Source: Sphaerosporella brunnea
Lineage: Eukaryota > Ascomycota > Pezizomycetes > Pezizales > Pyronemataceae
Direction of reading: 5' to 3'
Assembly: GCA_008704415.1 (NCBI GenBank)
Contig: VXIS01000577.1
Span: forward strand, 1-15,159
DNA length: 15,159 bases
Part shown: piece by piece, positions 6,677 through 14,761 of the stretch
How the letters are laid out: each line of letters opens with the position of its first letter
How positions within the stretch are numbered: position 1 is the stretch's first letter
The notes under the pieces: generated by a model
The model's input: only the letters and a program-made list of their open reading frames with translations
The model's database searches: none
What the model was told of the DNA's origin: nothing
Position numbers and translations under genes: made by a program

Positions 6677-7559
6677 TAGTGTTGCACACGAGCCGGCTCG
6701 AGCCTGCCGCATAAAATGACGGTGTTGCGACGACGCCGCGGGAGTTTGGTGAGCAATTTGGTAGGTGTGTGCACAATTATGGAACGTCCTATCAGTCCGA
6801 TAGATCCGTCAAATCGGAACCTGCGTCTGGAACAGCTTCCGCGGCCGAGTCCACGCCCGCTTCCTGATCGTGATCGCTGGTTGCAACATCCTCATGCGGC
6901 GGTGCGGGTATCGGAGCGTTGGTTGGGTTGACTTGAGGTGGGCATGGGGGGTTTTGTTTTCTTTTGTTTTGATCATAATATATTCGCCCGCTTGCGGCCA
7001 TGACATAGATACAGGAGAGAATCAGACTACCCTTAGGCCTCACGGGCCTACAGAAAGCAAAATCAAGGAAATTGTGTGTAAAAAGAGTGAATCGAAAACA
7101 CGAGAAGCCTTCGGTGAAAGTGATCCCTATATCGACTTGACGTGCTGCTCCCTCCCCGATCGGCCCACCATGTGCATTCCTCCACCCATATGCACGCACG
7201 CCCGAAAGATCTCAAACATCATCGCTGTGCCCTCGATGTCGCGGATATTGCACCCTTGGAACGTGCTCTCTTTGCCCGGAAGAGTCCTAGTTACCGGCGA
7301 CTGCGATTCGTGGCGGTTAGGTGCCGCAGAGGGGACCCCCACTTTGCCGGGGTTGCACACTGGTCGATCGGTATACGCGCACACACGCTCAGGAGTTGTC
7401 GCTCGCGTGGGGAGATCGGAAGCGGTGGAATATCAAAATTCTATCGCAAATCTCTCGAGCTCAGCGCGAGCCTGAACCACCTTTTGTTCGAGTCAGCTCG
7501 AGCTTGAACAATTATATTTCGAGCCGGCTCGGCTCGGCTCGGGCTCGTGTGCAACACCA
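6677..7559. mobile_element. hAT-family non-autonomous element, 883 bp
   Basis: The left end TAGTGTTGCACACGAGC is matched in inverse orientation at the right end (GCTCGTGTGCAACACCA), with one mismatch near the tip. Both subterminal regions are rich in GAGC/CTCG repeats. The same terminus, with G for A at one position, bounds the element at 9972-11137, so the two belong to one family. No perfect target duplication is left. GTGAAGCT (6670-6677) and GTAAAGTT (7560-7567) agree at 6 of 8 positions with two transitions, but using them shifts the left boundary by one base. The interior has no transposase domain. Confidence 0.7.
6792..6980 (-). pseudogene. possible transposase C-terminal tail in the first hAT-like element
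   Basis: A minus-strand frame ending at 6792 finishes ATSDHDQEAGV and then SDLTDLSD. The other element's minus-strand frame ending at 10190 finishes AQSDHDAAEGV and then GLPDLSN. Both stops lie a short distance inside the left terminus. The similarity suggests both elements keep the 3' end of the same ancestral transposase gene. The match is short, so this is an inference. The frame continues upstream to 7199 with no recognisable domain. Confidence 0.4.
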
Positions 7560-8627
7560 GTAAAGTTCCCGGACCCACTTGATGGTGGATTGATAAGACA
7601 AGAGATAAATCTACGCGGCAATCTCAATTCCCCCCCGTCCCGTCGAGTGAGAATTCTGCGATTGTGCCCGCCACCACAAGACCGCCTTCCCGCCGCCCTG
7701 CACCCAGCACAAAAAAAAGCCGGGGAAGTAAAAAATAAATTGCACAATTGGCGTCAAAGATTCGGCCGGCCGGGTGAGAAGCATACAAACGGAGCTATAG
7801 AGCGCGGAAATACTGAAAAACTTGAGCGCAGGAGAATGCGCTGAGTCACTGCGCCATGTGGGCTCAGCCAGTGATCTCAGGTTTTTACGGTATATATTTG
7901 TGAATTTTCCTCAATAATTGTTTTTTTTTTTTTTGTGCAGGTTATCACTGGCGGAATTGAGATTGCGGCGTAGATTATCGCTTGTCTTAGCTATCCACTA
8001 TCAAGTCGGTCGGGACTTTACTTGCCGCCGGCAACGTGTTTTTTTTTTTGTTTTTGAAGAGGACGTGGGCCCCGAAGGAGGAACACCCACACATATCTCG
8101 CCTTCTGGAAGCAGGCCAAGGAGGCAACACAACAACAACATCACCAACGCATAGTCGGGCTTCGAGGACAACATCATCCTTCACGATTTCCGCACCGCGC
8201 TTGTCGTTTGAACCACGCTTGTCGGACGCACGGATGATACCGCATAAGCAGAAACCTCGCAAAGCGCGACGATGCTCTGGTAGCTGCAGCCGTTTGCTTG
8301 GCTCTTTTGCTCCTGCCTTCAGGTGATACCTCAACTGCATCACGTGGTGTGAATCTGCCGTTTACGATCAATGATCGCGGAGAGTTTCAAGGTCCCGGAG
8401 CGAGCTCCTCATGCTCGCGATCGGTTCCGACCGGATATAGCTGCGAACACGGCTCCAGGTAAAGTACCGGCTTGCGTGATAGCGAGTTCAGATCGAAACC
8501 TAATATTCCACGCAACTCGCTGATTGCTGACTCACGGCAGATCACTCGGTACTGAGAAGATTTGATTTCGCTCTCCCATGAATTCGCTATCTATCGCACT
8601 TCATTTAGTTTTAGCGGATGTTCTTCC
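7560..8627. other. long region without a convincing gene
   Basis: Contains T-runs (7920-7934 and 8040-8048), a TATATA near 7891-7897 and a 9-bp inverted pair GCCAGTGAT/ATCACTGGC (7868-7876 and 7943-7951). The minus strand between 7990 and 8370 has two overlapping open frames, one reading SDKRGSNDKRGAEIVKDD, but neither has a clear start, domain or splice support. A degraded gene cannot be excluded. Confidence 0.4.
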
Positions 8628-8642
8628 GGGGGGGGGGGGGGG
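8628..8642. repeat. G15 homopolymer
   Basis: Fifteen consecutive G residues. Length may vary or be mis-called. It can form a G-rich structure only with neighbouring tracts, which are weak here. Confidence 0.9.
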
Positions 8643-8912
8643 AAAGGTATTTAGAAAAGGTACTTGAACGACGGAGCAAACGGGCCAGCAGAACGGGCAG
8701 AGACTTACTATCATTTGGGAGGGGTGGTGGGGTGTGGAAGTCATTTTCGGAGGAAGAAGGAACAGCACCAATGTCCCGGATGAACAAGTAAGGATGGATG
8801 TGATGGATGGTAAGGAAAGAAAAAAGTGGGAGAGAGAGCCAGGGAGGAAAGTAGGCTGTGCCCACTACCTCGTCCAAGGATAGGATATCCCATCCCGAGG
8901 AGGCTCCTTCTT

Positions 8913-9046
8913 CCAATAAGAAGTGCACTCGTGTCAAGGTGGTGTTATACCCCGCCGCACTCGGCGCTGCCGCGGAATCTCCCTTTCGATCAGTTGCATG
9001 GTGTGACGACTTGGTGCAACCCCCCACACTTGGGCGAGTATAAATA
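8913..9046 (+). promoter_or_regulatory. promoter of the zinc-motif gene (CCAAT plus TATA box)
   Basis: CCAAT at 8913-8917 and TATAAATA at 9039-9046, about 190 bp upstream of the ATG at 9237. The spacing suits a TATA-driven fungal promoter with transcription starting near 9070 and a leader of roughly 165 nt. Positions are seen; function is inferred. Confidence 0.5.
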
Positions 9047-9236
9047 AGGAGCACCACACCCACTATGCTGAACTTCACAACATCGCGATCGCCGAAGATC
9101 ACACGACAAGCATCCATCCATACGATTTGGTCGGCAGCATATCGAGGTTTGATTTTTGAGGTGTGTTACTTGCGGCCATGGGTGGGTAACAGTTTTTTTT
9201 TAAGAATGCATAGGTGTTTTGAATACAGTTTACGAA

Positions 9237-9502
9237 ATGGCTTCGGATTCGTCTCGAATTGACGATGCCCCAGATGCGCAGGAGGAGGAGCAGCCGCCCA
9301 CCCAGGACGCGGCGGCGCCTCCATTTGAGGTGGTGAAGGTTTATCCTCCACGAGGCCCATGGACGCAGTATCGGCTGGCTGCCACGACCAGTTTTGAGTG
9401 CAGTCGCTGCAACCGGCAGAAGAAGGCGAAGCTCGTAGCGACACGGGACGGGATGCGCTTTTGTGCAATGGCTGCTATGGTTTTCTGCTCTCGAGGGGGT
9501 GA
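9237..9502 (+). pseudogene. frameshifted small protein with a GATA-like four-cysteine zinc motif
   Basis: From the ATG at 9237 (sequence CGAAATGG) the product has an acidic, proline-rich start, then YPPRGPWTQYRL and FECSRCNRQKKAKLVATRDG, giving C55-x2-C58. After glycine 72 the frame is lost. In the next frame, from 9455, the sequence reads ALLCNGCYGFLLSRG and stops at 9502. With one base restored near 9450-9454 the pattern is CX2C-X18-CX2C, the spacing of GATA fingers, although CNGCYG differs from the usual CNACG. I recall fungal proteins of similar layout (CSRC, KLVATRDG, CNGCYG), but this is from memory. As given, the frame runs past the shift to a stop near 9617 and lacks the second cysteine pair. 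Either a recent mutation or a sequencing error would explain it. Function unknown; a zinc-binding and possibly DNA-binding role is inferred. Confidence 0.6.
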
Positions 9503-9963
9503 CGACGTACGAAAACGTGTAACTGCGTACGTGTTTGTAAAGCGTCTTGATCGTTCGCAAGTTATAGGTGGTGAAGCGGGTAGTGTTGCGCTTTGTTTTT
9601 TTTTCGAATTTCAGTGATTGGTTGTCGTTTTCGTTGTTATTTTTTTATTTGTGGTTGGGATTGCGGGTCAATTTAGTTGTATTTTTTTTTTAACGTAAAC
9701 GGAAAAATACGTACGGCCCGTTTGGAAAGGCCTCGGTACCGTATTGTCCCGGGTGACATGGCGATGTGGCAAAGTTACTGCGCTGTGTGGGGAAGTCACT
9801 CAGCCCTCCTGGCAGAGTCACTTAGCCACATTGCCAAATTACCTGTAAACCTTCGCTGGTTTGGGGGAGGGAAGCGCCGGGCGCGCTGACGCTGGTCGTT
9901 TTATTTACGCACATCAGGATGCCGTGCTAGGGAACAGACGTGGGAAAGGGAAGGCTTTGTATG
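9503..9963. other. intergenic, no gene seen
   Basis: T-rich 3' flank of the preceding gene (T-runs near 9598-9604 and 9680-9691), then a stretch with three related motifs of the form GGNANAGTYACTNNGC (around 9769, 9787 and 9811). A 70-codon frame here has repeat-like content and is not credited. Confidence 0.45.
9766..9783. repeat. dispersed 18-bp repeat, second copy inverted at 14465-14482
   Basis: GTGGCAAAGTTACTGCGC here matches the reverse complement of 14465-14482 at 17 of 18 positions. Weaker relatives follow at about 9787 and 9811. This may mark the remains of a short interspersed element. Confidence 0.45.
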
Positions 9964-9971
9964 GAGGCAGC

Positions 9972-11137
9972 TAGTGTTGCGCACGAGCGGAGTCGAGTCG
10001 AGCTCGGGGTAGACTCGAGTCCGCTCGTGCGATTTTGACGCTCGACTCGCGAGCCCGAGCGGGGGCAGCATGAGCTCGAGCTAAAGCTCGAGCCCGCCAT
10101 ATATAAATCACATTTTGACGCACGCCGGAGCTGTTGCAGGGCAATGTAAACTATCTATGATATTATAAAGTGCGCAGATCGATCCCAGATCAATTGGATA
10201 AGTCTGGGAGACCCGAAGAGGAGCTCAGCGAAGCTTCAACGCCCAGTTGAACACCCTCCGCTGCATCATGGTCACTCTGAGCGGTGTGTATAGTTTCACC
10301 AGTTGGCGCTGGTTCGTTCTCCGCCTCGGTGAAACGATGGATATTCCACAATTGGACAAGCTGAGCCTGATTCAACAATGAATTCTGCTAGCAGCTGCGG
10401 ATACTTGCTTTCTAAAAATCGCTCTCCGACCGAAACTTCCTTGGGTGGCATTTTTCGAAGGTGTGCTGCTATGGTCTGCAGTGCTTCCACCGGTATCTCT
10501 AGCTGGTCGGTTGCGGAGCTCCTCTATCATATTCTGTTCGGAGGCTTCGTTGAAGGGGATTTTGCGGTGTTTCGTCTCGATGTGTCGCTTAAAACCGGTG
10601 GTGGCCGTATAGGTGGAGCAATATGGACCCCACGTCTTGTGGCAATGGCAGCATCGGACCAGTTCCATAGGCCTCTCTTATTATGCGCACTTGCTCCCGC
10701 CTTCTTTTTGCATCCCTTGCGTGATAAGTTGCCTGTCCACTGAGTGTCCGCGCCCGAGCGGCAGCATGCATTGTATCTATAGCCATTAGAGTGAAGTCAA
10801 CAGCGGTGAGAAATGCAGCTCCTCTTTGTTGACTGCTCGCGTCCCATCTTCTTCCATACGCGCGTTGAGCGCTGGCTGTTGGTTGGCTGACATCCGTGAG
10901 GTTGTCCCGGTGAAGTTGAGGTTTTGGAGCTGGCAGGGGGCGGGGTGGTTGTAGGAAGGGGAGTCAACTTGAGCGAAACCTCGTGCTATCTAGAAAGCTC
11001 GAATGACTCGAGTCCGACCCGAGCTCAAGATCTTTTCGATCGAGCGCACTCGAGCCCAAAAATACCTAAACTCGAGTGGGCTCGTGCTCGCGGCTCGAGC
11101 TTTGTGCTCGAGCCGGCTCCGCTCGTGCGCAACACTA
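9972..11137. mobile_element. hAT transposon, internally deleted, 1166 bp
   Basis: The termini start TAGTGTTGCGCACGAGCGGA on the left and are matched exactly in inverse orientation on the right, flanked by a perfect 8-bp duplication. Both subterminal regions carry clustered CTCGAG/GAGCTCGAGC motifs, as is usual for transposase-binding regions of hAT elements. The interior keeps parts of a transposase gene on the minus strand: a BED zinc finger near the right and a tail near the left. The catalytic and hATC dimerisation regions are missing, so it cannot move on its own. The intact duplication and matched ends suggest fairly recent insertion. Confidence 0.88.
10190..10668 (-). pseudogene. hAT transposase remnant with BED zinc finger
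   Basis: Starts at the ATG at 10668. Residues 5-34 read RCCHCHKTWG, followed by TGFKRHIETKH: C6-x2-C9, then H29-x4-H34, the BED-finger arrangement found at the N-terminus of hAT transposases. The reading frame then shifts near 10500. A second frame carries EALQTIAAHLRKMPPKEVSV and LESKYPQLLAEFIVESG. A third frame gives the tail ending at 10190 (AQSDHDAAEGV, then GLPDLSN). At least two frameshifts are needed to read it through. The DDE catalytic core is deleted. Upstream minus-strand sequence to about 10786 may hold more of the N-terminus in another frame. Confidence 0.75.
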
Positions 11138-11262
11138 GAGGCAGCGAACGAGCGGATAATATTGCAGGCGGCGGGAAGGATTGCGCGGGAGGATCGTTAT
11201 CTGTCTGTTGGATTCTCTTTTCTTTTTAGGGCTATTGCTGAAGACTGCACGGCTTCGTGTAG

Positions 11263-11264
11263 AA

Positions 11265-11295
<31 letters not shown>

Positions 11296-11298
11296 ATA
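11263..11298. repeat. AATA microsatellite, 9 copies
   Basis: Thirty-six bases of perfect AATA repeat, just beyond the C-terminal end of the Tc1/mariner-type relic. Confidence 0.95.
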
Positions 11299-11304
11299 GA
11301 TCAA

Positions 11305-11771
11305 GACTACGCATCCTCATGTAAAATCGCCATAGCACTCTCCGGTGGCTTTTATATGCCCGCTCACTAAACTCCTGCATTCCATACCACTCTTCATGAC
11401 AATACGCGTCCATAATCCTCTCCACTCGGTGAAAAACTTCAAAACAATCTCATCAATCACAACTTTCAACCCAAGACACTCCGGAACCATCGTGCAAAGT
11501 GCTGGGAGCAAATAAGAGCAGTGCTGCGGCGCACATGTCTTGGATCGAATCCAAACATACTCGATCGGGTTGATTTCGAGATGATGCTTTGGTAGAAAGG
11601 TGACTCAATGACCATGCTTTTCAGTCGCCTCAGCTACGATACACCTCTGCTTACGAAAAGTCGGGTTCCATGGCAAGAAAAGACCCGCTTGCCCTTCTGT
11701 ACATCTTCCGCAGTTTCCTTGATCTGGAAACCTACTACCCTGCCCTCGTCCAGGATTGTGATTTTGCCCAT
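11305..11771 (-). pseudogene. Tc1/mariner (IS630-type) transposase relic
   Basis: Read on the minus strand from 11771, three frames must be combined. The first gives LDEGRVVGFQIKETAEDVQK and GKRVFSCHGTRLF. The second gives FRKQRCIVAEATEKHGH, an in-frame TGA (11605-11607), then VTFLPKHHLEINPIEYVW. The third gives RIMDAYCHEEWYGMQEF and ERAYKSHRRV. The motif L-P-K-x-H-x-x-x-N-P-I-E-x-x-W holds the third catalytic acid of the DDE_3 fold, and the MDAY and YKSHRRV end is typical of fungal members. The first two catalytic aspartates were not found; upstream sequence to about 12000 is open but unrecognised. The stop sits where relatives have arginine, as expected from CGA changing to TGA. Target duplication and terminal repeats were not identified. 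Confidence 0.72.
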
Positions 11772-12609
11772 CGTGCCACTTGCCCGTAACGTTAACTAGT
11801 AAATTCGGCGGGGACGTAGACTCAAAGACGTAGACTTGGGACACATATGAGAGGGAAAAGGTCCACCTCGCTCCGTTCGCTCGACGCGCGCTCGCGTGCA
11901 CATGACGTGACCACAGCCGTATCATTCTAGAGTACTCCAGGTAACCCCAAACCAGCGAAGGTCCAGATTTAAAGCGCCTCGCACCATAACTGGTATATCT
12001 CATCCTTTCTCACTCGTCACCATACATTTCGTATTTGCGCTAATACCCTGAAGCAAGTTCAAGCTCTACATACGTTTGGAGAGGTACCGCTGGATGACAA
12101 GACCCAGTGTTGGAGCTCTCGCCTCTCCATTGCTCATTGTATTTACTTGCCGGAGATGTGCGTTTTGACGTGGGCCCCACAGGATGATGAAGATGTTGCT
12201 GGCTACTCACAGCAATCGTCACTACTAAACAGGCAACCTTTTTTTACCTTTCCTAAGCGTTAACTCAGGGAACCACTACGAGCAGTGTTTCGCACGTCGT
12301 GGCCAAAACGACAGATTTGGAATACTGGGATCCCTAACCCTGGGAACGGACAAGGAGATGGGGAACACTGGAGCCAGCGAAAAAGTGCGAGCGTGATGCG
12401 GGGGAGGAGGTCAGGTTTGGAACATCGACACTGCAGAAAGCGATGATTGTAGAGGCAGACGATAAAAGAACTGGATAGACTCCCGCGATCAGGCAATAGC
12501 ATGATTGCACAAAAGAAACATGTTGAATTAAAATCGTTTACAGCAAGAACGACGTTGCCAAAGACGGGACCACCGTTAACGCTCACCGCGCTGGTTGATT
12601 GCAAAGCGA
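11772..12609. other. region without a convincing gene
   Basis: The part next to the transposase relic (to about 12000) may be its decayed N-terminal region; it contains an open minus-strand frame with no catalytic motif. From 12000 to 12609, the 3' flank of the coiled-coil gene, a 114-codon minus-strand frame (12260-12604) is open but cysteine- and proline-rich and unrecognised. Confidence 0.4.
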
Positions 12610-13125
12610 CTAGACCACCGACTCTGCGTCCGCCAACTGTGCAATCATTCGGTCGAGGTCCACTACCATCTTCTGCACCGCAAGATTCTCTCGGGCCAAC
12701 CCCAGCCTCATGTCTTCCACGCGCAACCGCCCCTTTGCCAGGTCGTGTAGCTCCTTCGCTATCTGACAGTCCCGCACGACCAGAGCGTGTTGTCGTTCGG
12801 CCAACAGCAGTCGCTGTTCCTTGAGCGTAAGTTCGAGCTCCGCCAGCTCCTGTTCGGATTGCACCAGCCCCAATGGCTCTATCATCAGCTGCACTTCCTG
12901 CACCGCCAGCTCGTCTTTCTGTTTGGCCAGCACCAGTAGCGACTCCGCCAGGGCGCGTCTCATGCCTGCCAGCGTACGTTCATGCGAGCAAAGGTCCGCT
13001 GTCATCTGGGCCAACCTCGATTCTTGCTGTGACAGTTCACGTTGCTGGTGGACCAGCTCCTGCTTTTGATCCAGCAGCTCCAGTTCTTTCTCCTCCAGTC
13101 CCTGTTCTGGCTCCGCCGGGTCCAT
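12610..13125 (-). CDS. coiled-coil protein of unknown function
   Basis: 171 residues, ATG at 13125 in good context (GCGATGG), single exon, stop TAG. Almost the whole chain is a glutamate/glutamine/leucine-rich helix with heptad-like spacing (for example KELELLDQKQELVHQQREL near residues 13-31 and LELTLKEQRLLLAERQHAL near 96-114). It contains few glycines and a single internal proline near residue 84. It should form a long coiled coil and probably dimerise. There is no signal peptide or membrane segment, so a cytosolic or nuclear scaffold role is possible but unproven. Strong G/C at third positions and complete absence of stops support coding. Two heptad blocks look alike, suggesting internal duplication. 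A TATATA box lies about 190 bp upstream. Confidence 0.72.
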   Translation of the reverse strand: MDPAEPEQGLEEKELELLDQKQELVHQQRELSQQESRLAQMTADLCSHERTLAGMRRALAESLLVLAKQKDELAVQEVQLMIEPLGLVQSEQELAELELTLKEQRLLLAERQHALVVRDCQIAKELHDLAKGRLRVEDMRLGLARENLAVQKMVVDLDRMIAQLADAESVV

Positions 13126-13316
13126 CGCGCTTTTCGCCTTCGCACGGTTCCTCTTTGGATATCGGCAGTTGTCGTTGTTGTCGAGGTGTTGTGTGGCTTT
13201 TTAGGCGATGTGAGGTGGCAGGAATGGTTGTTCGAGGCGGTGGGATTGCGGCGGGTAAGACGTGTATTGGAAAGAGCTGAATCGTCGATTGTCCTATCCG
13301 AGAGGCTTCTCCCCGA

Positions 13317-13322
13317 TATATA
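13317..13322 (-). promoter_or_regulatory. TATA box for the coiled-coil gene
   Basis: TATATA lies about 190 bp upstream of the ATG at 13125 in a GC-rich setting. The distance resembles that of the TATA box of the zinc-motif gene. Inferred function. Confidence 0.4.
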
Positions 13323-13547
13323 GCGACGCGCTCTGTAGGATGAGACGCGGGACGTTTGGCGGTGAACGTGTTGTCTGAAGAAGAAAGGAAGCTATCTACT
13401 GCCCCCGCACATTATATCCTCTTCTCGCCTCACTATCGTGCACTCAACCCTAGATCCGAACCCTACATCACTTCCCTTTTCACATCAAGTCCCCATACAA
13501 AATATATTGGAAACAACCGACAGAGCAGCCTATGGCTTGACCGAGTC
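13323..13547. other. upstream flank, no gene seen
   Basis: Short overlapping frames on the plus strand, none protein-like. Probably the distal promoter of the coiled-coil gene. Confidence 0.4.
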
Positions 13548-13593
13548 ATACACTATGATTCGGTGCACGCGCGGGCTCCGAATCATAGTGTAT
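13548..13593. repeat. perfect 16-bp inverted repeat (hairpin)
   Basis: ATACACTATGATTCGG (13548-13563) and its exact complement (13578-13593) are separated by a 14-base GC-rich loop. Such a stem is unlikely by chance. It could be a structured RNA, a protein-binding palindrome or a tiny inverted-repeat element. Confidence 0.85.
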
Positions 13594-13608
13594 CACATAT
13601 GCTCGCTT

Positions 13609-13639
13609 AAAAAAACCCCACATAATTTTAGTGTGGGGT
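13609..13639 (-). terminator. terminator-like hairpin with T7 on the minus strand
   Basis: ACCCCACA (13615-13622) pairs with TGTGGGGT (13632-13639) around a 9-nt loop. Read on the minus strand the stem is followed at once by seven T residues (13609-13615). This is the shape of an intrinsic terminator. In a fungus a T-run after a stem would suit RNA polymerase III termination. No Pol III promoter boxes were identified. Confidence 0.4.
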
Positions 13640-13733
13640 ATGCTGCTGCATAATACGAAATTTGTAGGGTCAAACCACAAAATACGCCCCTCGTGGGGGG
13701 GGGGGGGTATCCTGCATAATAGCCGAATTTTTA
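13635..13733. repeat. imperfect direct repeat about 30 bp, with a G13 tract
   Basis: GGGGTATGCTGCTGCATAAT plus ACGAAATTT (13635-13663) recurs as GGGGTATCCTGCATAATAGC plus CGAATTT (13704-13730). The second copy emerges directly from a run of 13 G (13695-13707). Confidence 0.65.
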
Positions 13734-13860
13734 TTTACAAGCAGCAGGACCATTACAGTTGTGTACAAACCCAAATTGTGACCGCGACGTCCAATCCCAC
13801 CAATAGAAAACCCTCGACAACCCGCAACCTTACCACCCCCACCCCTCCGGCCAGCGTTGC

Positions 13861-14227
13861 TTAAGACTCAGAGGATATGGTATATGGAGGAATGTAGGCA
13901 ACCGTCGCTGTTGTTTTAGGTCGGCGGTTCGCCTGGCTCAAGGACTTCAGGTACCTGGCCAGCCCAAGATTCCTTCTCGGCCGGACCCCCGTTTGTTCAT
14001 GCGCTACCCACCAGATGTACAGTTGCTCTCGGAGGACAGCCTCCGGATTTAAAGGCGGCGCTTGCACGAGCGAGCAGACGGTCAAACGTCCCACGGCCCA
14101 TCGCTCGCAAAGCCTCAGCTGCAGTAAGGTTGGCGATCTTGGCATTTCGCAGAATCACTCTGGACCTTTCTGAACCACGTTGAACAGCTAAAAGTGGTGG
14201 TATCAGCGCATGGTCACAGGAAGCCAT
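13861..14227 (-). CDS. uncertain minus-strand reading frames
   Basis: One frame starts at the ATG at 14227 (context CCCAATGGC) and gives 76 residues including RVILRNAKIANLTAAEALRA, ending at 13997. A second overlapping frame (14145-13861) gives PEAVLREQLYIWWVAHEQTG and RNLGLARYLKSLSQANRR. Each looks protein-like in a different part, as if one gene had shifted frame near 14040-14060, but no intron or obvious lesion links them. A TGACGTAA (CRE-type) site lies at 14333-14340, about 105 bp upstream. Family not recognised. Confidence 0.3.
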
Positions 14228-14569
14228 TGGGTGTGCGAGGTCTGTGTACTGCTATTCTTCTTCTGCAATGCATATCGCTAAAAGCCTTCGTGTGGAAATT
14301 TCGGAACCTAAATACGGTCTGATACCGTAGCGTGACGTAAGTCAACGCACGGTGTGAAGAATCTCGAAGAGATATAAACAAGAAGAAAGTCTGATTGATG
14401 ATTCCCTGAGCTCAAGCTCTAACCTCCGTATATATGCCGCATAAACTCGCGAATAAGCGCCTGGGCGCAGTGACTTTGCCACTGCAGATTTCTGGCTTGC
14501 ACGTGCAAACAAGGGAGCCCGCAACGCGATGGTCAACATTAATTCAGATTGCTCCCAACAGTGGGACGA
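14228..14569. other. no convincing gene
   Basis: Contains TGACGTAA at 14333-14340, a TATAAA at 14373-14378 and the inverted copy (14465-14482) of the 18-bp dispersed repeat. A plus-strand frame starting at the ATG at 14434 (93 codons) is open but low in recognisable features. Confidence 0.4.
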
Positions 14570-14761
14570 TCATCTTGAAAAGCGCGGAACAACCGGTCCC
14601 GACACAAAAGCAAACCGGCCAAAACCGCCCTCACATGTGGACAAAACCCATTCCCATACAGCCCTCTCCTCATAATCTTGAATCCACCGTCTACTCCATC
14701 GCAGCAGCGGGATAATCGCACTCAAAATGACAAACAAACGACCGGAGCACAAAAGCAACAT
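14570..14761 (-). CDS. possible small membrane-anchored protein
   Basis: 63 codons from an ATG at 14761 (context GACAATG). It starts with a hydrophobic stretch (LFVILSAIIPLL) followed by RWSRRWIQDYEERAVWEW. The arrangement would suit a signal anchor with a short basic/aromatic tail. No family is recognised, and the opposite strand is also open, so this is weak. Confidence 0.2.
   Translation of the reverse strand: MLLLCSGRLFVILSAIIPLLRWSRRWIQDYEERAVWEWVLSTCEGGFGRFAFVSGPVVPRFSR

Larger units (their letters stand above)
9964..11145. repeat. 8-bp target-site duplication flanking the hAT element
   Basis: GAGGCAGC occurs at 9964-9971 and exactly again at 11138-11145, immediately outside the inverted termini. 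Eight bases is the size made by hAT transposases. Confidence 0.85.

Noticed and set aside
7868..7951. Small element bounded by GCCAGTGAT/ATCACTGGC
   Set aside because: The arms are only 9 bp with no target duplication; chance cannot be excluded.
8611..9117. Minus-strand 168-codon frame
   Set aside because: It ends in residues coded by a G15 tract, overlaps the CCAAT/TATA promoter of the zinc-motif gene and shows no domain.
6677..11137. One large composite transposon bounded by the outermost hAT ends
   Set aside because: The inner ends of both elements are present, and the right element has its own perfect 8-bp duplication, so two separate insertions explain the data better.
12501..13280. 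Plus-strand serine/cysteine- and proline-rich frames opposite the coiled-coil gene
   Set aside because: Their composition (runs of SSSS, PAPPAP) is what the opposite strand of leucine/glutamate heptads produces.
13609..13639. True bacterial rho-independent terminator, implying bacterial DNA
   Set aside because: Introns and fungal-type genes make the window eukaryotic; the hairpin plus T-run is kept only as a structural observation.
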